A DNA stretch of 64,000 nucleotides from Isoetes taiwanensis (Eukaryota; Streptophyta; Lycopodiopsida; Isoetales; Isoetaceae), in NCBI GenBank assembly GCA_021234155.1, contig JAJEKV010000075.1:2440522-2504521 (forward strand), in the 5' to 3' direction. Both the position numbers and the translations under genes were made by a program. Below the pieces are notes generated by a model. It saw nothing but the letters and a program-made list of their open reading frames with translations, did not search any database and was not told where the DNA came from. Below, one piece after another: positions 58,647 to 64,000 of this stretch. The first letter of the stretch is position 1. Every line of letters starts with the position of its first letter.

Positions 58647-61086
58647 CTACTCAGCAAGGTCATGAAATACACCTGCACGTCTTCTTAGATTTTCTATCTT
58701 GTCAACATCCTTTTGCATGTGAGCATCTGCATAAATGTTCGACATAAGCACATACGCCGGAGCACAATTGGGATCTAAATAGGTAGCTTCGTCAAAGCAA
58801 CGCCTACCTAACTCCATCTTATAGAACGTTCTGCAAGCACTAAGTAGTGAAATCCAACCAGAGATACCTGGTGTTTCGATCAGACACTGTTGCAGTAAAT
58901 CTTCTGCTTCCTTCAGCCATCCTGTATGCCCTAGAAGATCTATCAAGCAGTTATAGTGCTCTGAATCTGGCAACAGGCGATGGTGTTCAATCATATTTCC
59001 TAATTGCCAGCAAGCTGCATCTGTTGAGCCTGCCCGACCACATGCAACAAGGATCAACAGAAAGGTGACATCATCTGGTCTCAATCCCTCTTCTTGCATC
59101 TTTTTAGAGCAATTTATTGCAGAAAAAGCCTCTCCATGTTGGGCATATCCAGCAATCATTGAATTCCAGATCACCACATTTCTTCTCTCTAATTTGTCAA
59201 AACCGTTTCAGATTCCTTTAGAACACCACATTTAGCATACATATCAACAAGGATACTGCCCAAAATGGTATCTGAATTAAGTCCAAGTTCTAGGGCTTGC
59301 TCATGGATTAGTCTACCCTGTGTTATGGCTCCTATATTACCACACGCTGTCAAGATGCTCGAGATTGCCACTTCATTTGGCTTAATGCCATCTTCTTCCA
59401 TCATCTCAAAACACTCAAGTGCAAGCAGGCCTTCACCATTTTGTGCATACCCTGCAATCATTGCACACCAAGAAATTATGTTTCGATTTAGCAATTTGTT
59501 GAAGATTCTCCTTGACTCATCTAGGCAACCACATTTTGCATACATGTCAACAAGTGCATTTCCAACAACATCAGAGTCAAGTCCACGTTTTAAGATCTGG
59601 TCATGCATAAGTCTACCATTCCCTGTAGCTCCTAAACTACCAAACACTTTTAAGATGATTGAAAATGTGAAGTTATCTGGCTCTATGCCCTCTAATTGCA
59701 TTTTCTCAAAGCAGTCAAAAGCCAAAAGACTATCATTCTGTGCGTATCCTGCAATCATTACATCCCAGGACAGCACATCTCGACTCCACAAGTTGTCAAA
59801 CACTTTACAGGACTGTTCTGAACTATTGCACTTGGCATACATGTCAACAAGAGTGTTTCCCACAATGGTATCTGCTTAAAGCCCAAGGCTAATAAGACTA
59901 CCATGAATAAGTCTGCCTTGCTGAATTGCTTTACTCTTGATACATGCTTTCAAGATACTTGGAAATGTAACTTTATCTGGCTTTATGCCCTCTTTTTGCA
60001 TCCTATGAAATGATTCCAGGGCAAGAACCCCTTCATCGTGCTGTACATAACCTGTAATAACTGCATCCCAAGCTACAACGTCCCTAACAGTCATGTTTCT
60101 GAATACTTTGTGTGATTCCTGCAAACTGCCACATTTTGCATACATATCAACAAGGGTACTTTCCAGAACCGCATCAGATCCGACGATATGCAGTAATATC
60201 TGTCCATGAATAAGTCTGCCTTGTTCAATGCATTCAATATGACCACATGCTTTTAATGTGCTTAGAAATATAACTTTGTCTGCCCTAACGCCATCCTTTT
60301 GCATCTTCTGAAAACAATCTAGGGCAAGAGAATCTCCGCCATATTCTGCACACCCTGAAATCATGGCCCCCCAGCATACCACATTCAGAGTTTGTAAACC
60401 TTCCAAGACATCACGTGATTCTTCTAAGCTTCTGCATTTTGCGTACATATTGATAAGGGTGCTTCCAATGGCAACATCAAAATCAATTCCACTTCCAAGA
60501 ACCTGATGATGGATTTCCCTTCCTTGTTGGAGAGCACCTATCATGCCACATCCTTTAAGAATAGCAAGATAAACACATTTATCAGCTTTGATGCCTGAAA
60601 GTTGCATTTTGCTATATAGAAGAAGGGCATCTGCACCACTCCCAAGATTAGCATGAGCTGAGATAATTGCACTCCATGAGTACACACTTGGGTGCAAAAT
60701 TTTATAAAATGCTTGATTAGCTTCATCCAAACATCCACAGGAAGCAAATAGACGAATAAGGTGGTTGCCCAGAATTTCAACAGAATCAATTTTGGCAAAG
60801 ACCATAAGGGACTGCACTTGCTTGCCTCTATCCAGGTCCTTATTTCTGCTACACTGCTGAAGAAGGCAAAATGCATTGTCTCGGGATATGGGGATATGCT
60901 CCAGCTCCAAAAGCTCAAGCGCTTCATCTAAACGTCCTGTCTTGCATAGACTGCTCAGGTAGTCCAAAACCCTGCACAGGAGGAGCAAGGACAATATGGA
61001 CCAACGTTCAGATGAAAATAGAGTGAAAACATATACCTGGGGGAGGAAGCGGAAGCGAGGGCCTTTTCTATGCGCCCCGCTAGCAT
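58647..61086 (-). pseudogene. PLS-type PPR gene, broken by one stop and one frameshift
   Basis: Exon 1 is ATG 61086 to 61037 (MLAGRIEKALASASSP); intron 61036-60972 (65 bp; CCCAG|GTATAT ... TGTGCAG|G, phase 2); exon 2 from 60971. Long PPR frames follow: to 59876, where CTT TAA GCA gives a stop, then in the same frame to 59189, then, after loss of one T near 59205, to 58647. The cadence matches the gene at 55581 (TLINMYAKCRSLEESRDVLE, DVVAWDAVITGYVQHDEG). The C-terminus ends RRRAGVFHDLAE with no DYW, like its neighbour. With only two lesions in ~780 codons it died recently, or one of them is a sequencing error. Organellar U-to-C editing would not apply to this nuclear transcript. Confidence 0.85.
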
Positions 61087-61163
61087 TATTTATCCCATTC
61101 TTGCGTCTTAGGAATTAAACATGGAATTAAACCAGCCTCATTTCGAATTTTGGGACAGATTTT

Positions 61164-61260
61164 GAGAGAGAGAGAGAGAGAGATAGAGAGATAGATAGAT
61201 AGATAGATAGGTATTTTAACGTCACGAAACCAATGAGTTACGTGGGTGGCTGCCCAATCC
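61164..61260 (-). mobile_element. Retroelement 3' end with (GA)n(GATA)n tail
   Basis: (GA)n then (GATA)n at 61164-61210, followed by GGTATTTTAACGTCACGAAACC. On the minus strand this reads as CGTGACGTTAAAATACC running into (TATC)n, close to the end at 49384. It sits ~80 bp upstream of the broken PPR gene's ATG. The body beyond ~61260 was not identified. Confidence 0.5.
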
Positions 61261-61386
61261 GCCATACCATTTTGGAGCCAATTGATGCGAGTATCGCCGA
61301 CTTAATAAGAATCATGAACAAGGAAAGTTGGAATAGAACATTTTTGTTACTTAAGTTTCATGCTTCCAAGAAGCCAATTTCATGTT

Positions 61387-61640
61387 CCTAGAAGCTCTTG
61401 ATTTCATGTATTACATAAGATTTAGTATATAGGAATGTTTAGGTGTCGCAATTTCTGGCCTAGAAAATTTCCTAGAAGCTCTTGATTTCATGTATTACAT
61501 AAGATTTAGTATATAGGAATGTTTAGGTGTCGCAATTTTCGGCCTAGAAAATTGGCCTCCGCGCGGATATTCATGTATTACATAAGATTTAGTATAAGGA
61601 ATGTTTAGGTGTCGCAATTTCCGGCCTAGAAAATTGGCCG
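61387..61640. repeat. Tandem repeat, 84-bp unit, ~2.8 copies
   Basis: CCTAGAAGCTCTTGATTTCA starts at 61387 and 61471 (84 apart); a third copy, without its first part, resumes at ATGTATTACATAAG 61573. Each contains GGAATGTTTAGGTGTCGCAA. Confidence 0.9.
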
Positions 61641-61695
61641 ACGCGCAGATGTGCGGAGGCCAATTTTCTGGCCGGAATTTGCGACACCTAAACAT
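61600..61695. repeat. Inverted repeat, ~46-bp arms
   Basis: Left arm 61600-61646 (AATGTTTAGGTGTCGCAATT...) and right arm 61650-61695 are reverse complements with a few mismatches and almost no loop. The left arm is the last copy of the 84-bp tandem series, so the right arm is an inverted copy of the same sequence. This could form a foldback or hairpin RNA. Confidence 0.85.
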
Positions 61696-61699
61696 TGCT

Positions 61700-63120
61700 G
61701 TAACGTGAAAATTGGTGTGGGGCATTTTTGGCTGACGTGGCATTTCACTATTCATTTCTTTTTCCATCTGGCCGAGCTCCAGCTATGGCGTCGACTTGAC
61801 GCCAAGGGGCTAGGCTGCATCGATCGGCTCTTTGTTTACATTTTCTGAATCGTCTTCGCTGTCTTTTTTGTTTGATACCATTTTTAAGTCGAGCGCCAGA
61901 GTTTTGTCGAAATTCTTGGAGGATCTTTGGTTTCCTGTGTGTTTTCGGAGATTCTTGTAGCGTTTTCAAGCGGTGCCCCTCTCTCCTTATAATAATAACC
62001 ATCATTCAATTAAATTGGGATTATGTCAATTCCAAAATTACACCAACCTGCAGTAATTTTCTAGTTTCCTAGGGGGCTTTTGTTTTTTTTTTAATCTTTT
62101 TTTTTTTGGACTTGATAAATCACATAAACATTGCAATTCCCATGTGTCTTTTAGACATGCAAAACAGAAGGGCAAGTTCTTTAAATTCATGACATCAGAA
62201 TCCTGGAACATTAAGATGAAAATAATGTATAATCTGATAACATATTACATTATTTTCCAGGCAAGAACAACCCCAAAATTATGGATACATGAAACGAATA
62301 GCATTAAAAACAATCATATATTCCAATAAAATATTAAGGGACCAATCCATGTTTTTTCACATACATAGCAAGGTGTGGTTCCATGTCAGCTATTGTCTAG
62401 TTCTGGATGTGATTCTAACACTTCACCAACTGTCATCCCCATAGCCATATTATTCATAATAGGTATAAACTAGACCAGAAAATTATCTGTCACAATTTTT
62501 TTGGATCATAAGATGGTGATTTAGGGCCTGAGTTTGATTGTCAAAGCCAAGTTCGTCTATCATGTGATTCAAGTGTTTGATGAAGATAGCCTTGCCTGTG
62601 GTATCTTTCGGATTATAGAACTGCACAACAACAGATAATATATAATTTGATGCAACAACAAAAATAAGAATGATGATTAAAAACAATAATCCCTAAAATA
62701 ATTGTCACTGATTAACTTCCTTGAATAATGCCTCATATTTGTACATATGTCAATGGTATACATGGATTCAAAATAATTTTTTGTGAAGGGGTGTAGCTAT
62801 ATAAGAGTAAGAAATAAAATAAAATGGTCATTATGTTGTATATAAAAGCCAAATAAAAGTAACAAGAAGTTTTAAAGGTGTTTCACTAGGATTAAATATA
62901 TAGAATAGAATAGAATAGTATGCCTACCGACAGGCCAGTGAAAGCAGAGCATCCATTGTGGAGCGATGCTCCACTGTTAGAGTATCTTAATGATACTAGG
63001 GTGAGCACGTTGAGCGCTTACCCCAGGGAGTTTATGCATAGCATGTATAGGGATGAGCGAAGCTTATCTTGATAAGAACCATTGGCGTTGGTGAGGTGAA
63101 GCTCATCACTGGTATGGGAA
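61700..63120. other. Non-coding stretch
   Basis: No recognisable gene; open frames are at most 85 codons and overlap. A short (TAGAA)n at 62901-62918 followed by TATGCCTACCGACAGGCC could be the tail of another minus-strand element. Confidence 0.45.
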
Positions 63121-63127
63121 CTGTTAC

Positions 63128-63219
63128 GAACCAAAATTTTAGTACCAAAAATTTCGATTTGTACTCTGATGGTTTGATGTGAATACAAATCGAAATTTTT
63201 GGTACTAAAATTTTGGTTC
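63128..63219. repeat. Perfect 36-bp inverted repeat, 20-bp loop
   Basis: Left arm 63128-63163 begins GAACCAAAATTTTAGTACC; right arm 63184-63219 ends GGTACTAAAATTTTGGTTC. The arms are exactly complementary over all 36 bases, and pairing stops at once outside them. The loop is 63164-63183. Confidence 0.97.
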
Positions 63220-63370
63220 AGAATGATTTAGGGCAACAACCAAAGATACCAGCCCCAAAGATACATGGAAGCCAATTTTACTTGGTGCATACTCACACAA
63301 TTATTGTGGAGCTTATCCTGCTGCCTTATGGCAGCCCTTTTGAACCTACAAATGTAAAGGATTGCAAAAA

Positions 63371-63462
63371 AATTGGTATATAAAGCCACATCAAACCACG
63401 CCAAGCGTGATTTAATTGGTATATAAAACCACAACAATGCACCGCCAAGCGATTTGAAATCT
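63371..63462. repeat. 46-bp tandem pair
   Basis: ATTGGTATATAAAGCCACA... and ATTGGTATATAAAACCACA..., each followed by CGCCAAGCG; two diverged head-to-tail copies. Confidence 0.65.
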
Positions 63463-63659
63463 AATCTTAATGCACCCATGAAAATAAATTACTTATTATT
63501 GAACAACATATTTAAGTTAGACAAGATATTTAAAACAAAATATCCTCCATTTCAAGGATTCGAAACATACTAAAGCTAGACAAAGGGATGAAATAGACTA
63601 AGAATGAGTAGCTAAAGGAGCACGTGGCCAATCAAATGCAAGGATTCACTAGTTTGTAA

Positions 63660-63856
63660 ATCACGCTTAGTGTGTTTCTCTTTCTCTGCTTTGACTTTTT
63701 TGGGTGCAAATCAGGCTAGGTCCCTCCTATGCAATGCAACCCAACCCATTGATTCTAGATCATGCTTAGGGTCTTTTAGATTATCCTTCACTAATATTTT
63801 TGAATGCAAATCAAGCTAGCACCCTCCTATGCAACCCAACCCATTAGTTCAGAGAG
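63660..63856. repeat. ~100-bp tandem pair
   Basis: ATCACGCTTAGTGTG... and ATCATGCTTAGGGTC..., each ending with GCAAATCA-GCTAG, CCCTCCTATGCAA and CAACCCAACCCATT. Two diverged copies near the window end. Confidence 0.75.
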
Positions 63857-64000
63857 AATACTTAAAGACCATCTAAAGCTATTAAAAGTGTTACCATTAA
63901 GAAAATTGATACCATTAGGCAGGGACGGATTTTGCTCATCTCTGCATGTCGAACCCTTCGTGGCTTTCACAATGGAAGATGCGGCATGCGGCTTTCACAA

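Noticed and set aside
59876-59878. Rescue of the PPR stop codon by fern-type U-to-C RNA editing
   Set aside because: That editing is known for organellar transcripts; this is a nuclear gene, and the frameshift downstream would remain.
59265-59879. 204-codon plus-strand frame
   Set aside because: Antisense of the PPR repeats; Ser- and Ile-rich shadow.

Overview
This is nuclear plant DNA, AT-rich and gene-poor, probably from a fern (Ceratopteris/Adiantum type; inferred from the style of the PPR genes, not proven). Only two loci look like largely intact protein genes: a 1-Cys peroxiredoxin (23557-24300, +) and a PPR gene (55581-57666, +). Most of the recognisable remainder is retrotransposon debris, broken gene copies and local duplications.

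Layout. 1-3580: decayed non-LTR element (+) with a (TTCTA)n tail. 3590-6600: nested direct repeats. 6600-13600: nothing recognised. About 14.7-15.1 kb: possible copia-type gag remnant (-). 16.2 kb: a hairpin. 20.0-20.9 kb: LINE RT C-terminal fragment (-). 21.2-21.8 kb: a LINE-like element carrying only an ORF1-type domain (-). 22.75-29.0 kb: a tandem duplication holding the peroxiredoxin and a dead paralogue; an ORF1-only LINE-like element sits in the 5' UTR of the dead copy, with a 9-bp target-site duplication and an empty site in the intact copy. 31-32.3 kb: zinc-knuckle remnant (-). 32.3-38.03 kb: nearly full-length but broken L1-type LINE (+) with an 85-bp poly-T run inside its RT. 39.3-39.7 kb: two exons of an ACT-domain (ACR) gene (-). 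41.1-41.6 kb: second member of the family seen at 1-3580. 43.1-46.05 kb: 5'-truncated L1-type LINE (+). 47.6-48.15 kb: Ty3/gypsy pol fragment (-). 48.36-48.95 kb: decayed tandem array of ~107-bp units running into a PPR gene fragment cut by a (GATA)n-tailed retroelement end. 50.0-50.8 kb: another element 3' end and a 290-bp tandem duplication. 55.6-61.1 kb: two convergent PPR genes, one intact and one with a nonsense codon and a frameshift; both show a 64/65-bp phase-2 intron at the same place. 61.4-63.9 kb: inverted and direct repeats, including a perfect 36-bp-arm hairpin.

The genes do not form an operon or pathway. The peroxiredoxin would detoxify peroxides. The PPR proteins would bind organellar RNA. 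An ACR protein would be an amino-acid-sensing type regulator. The most unusual item is the ORF1-only LINE-like family and the 3'-terminal motif shared by six element ends that carry different microsatellite tails.
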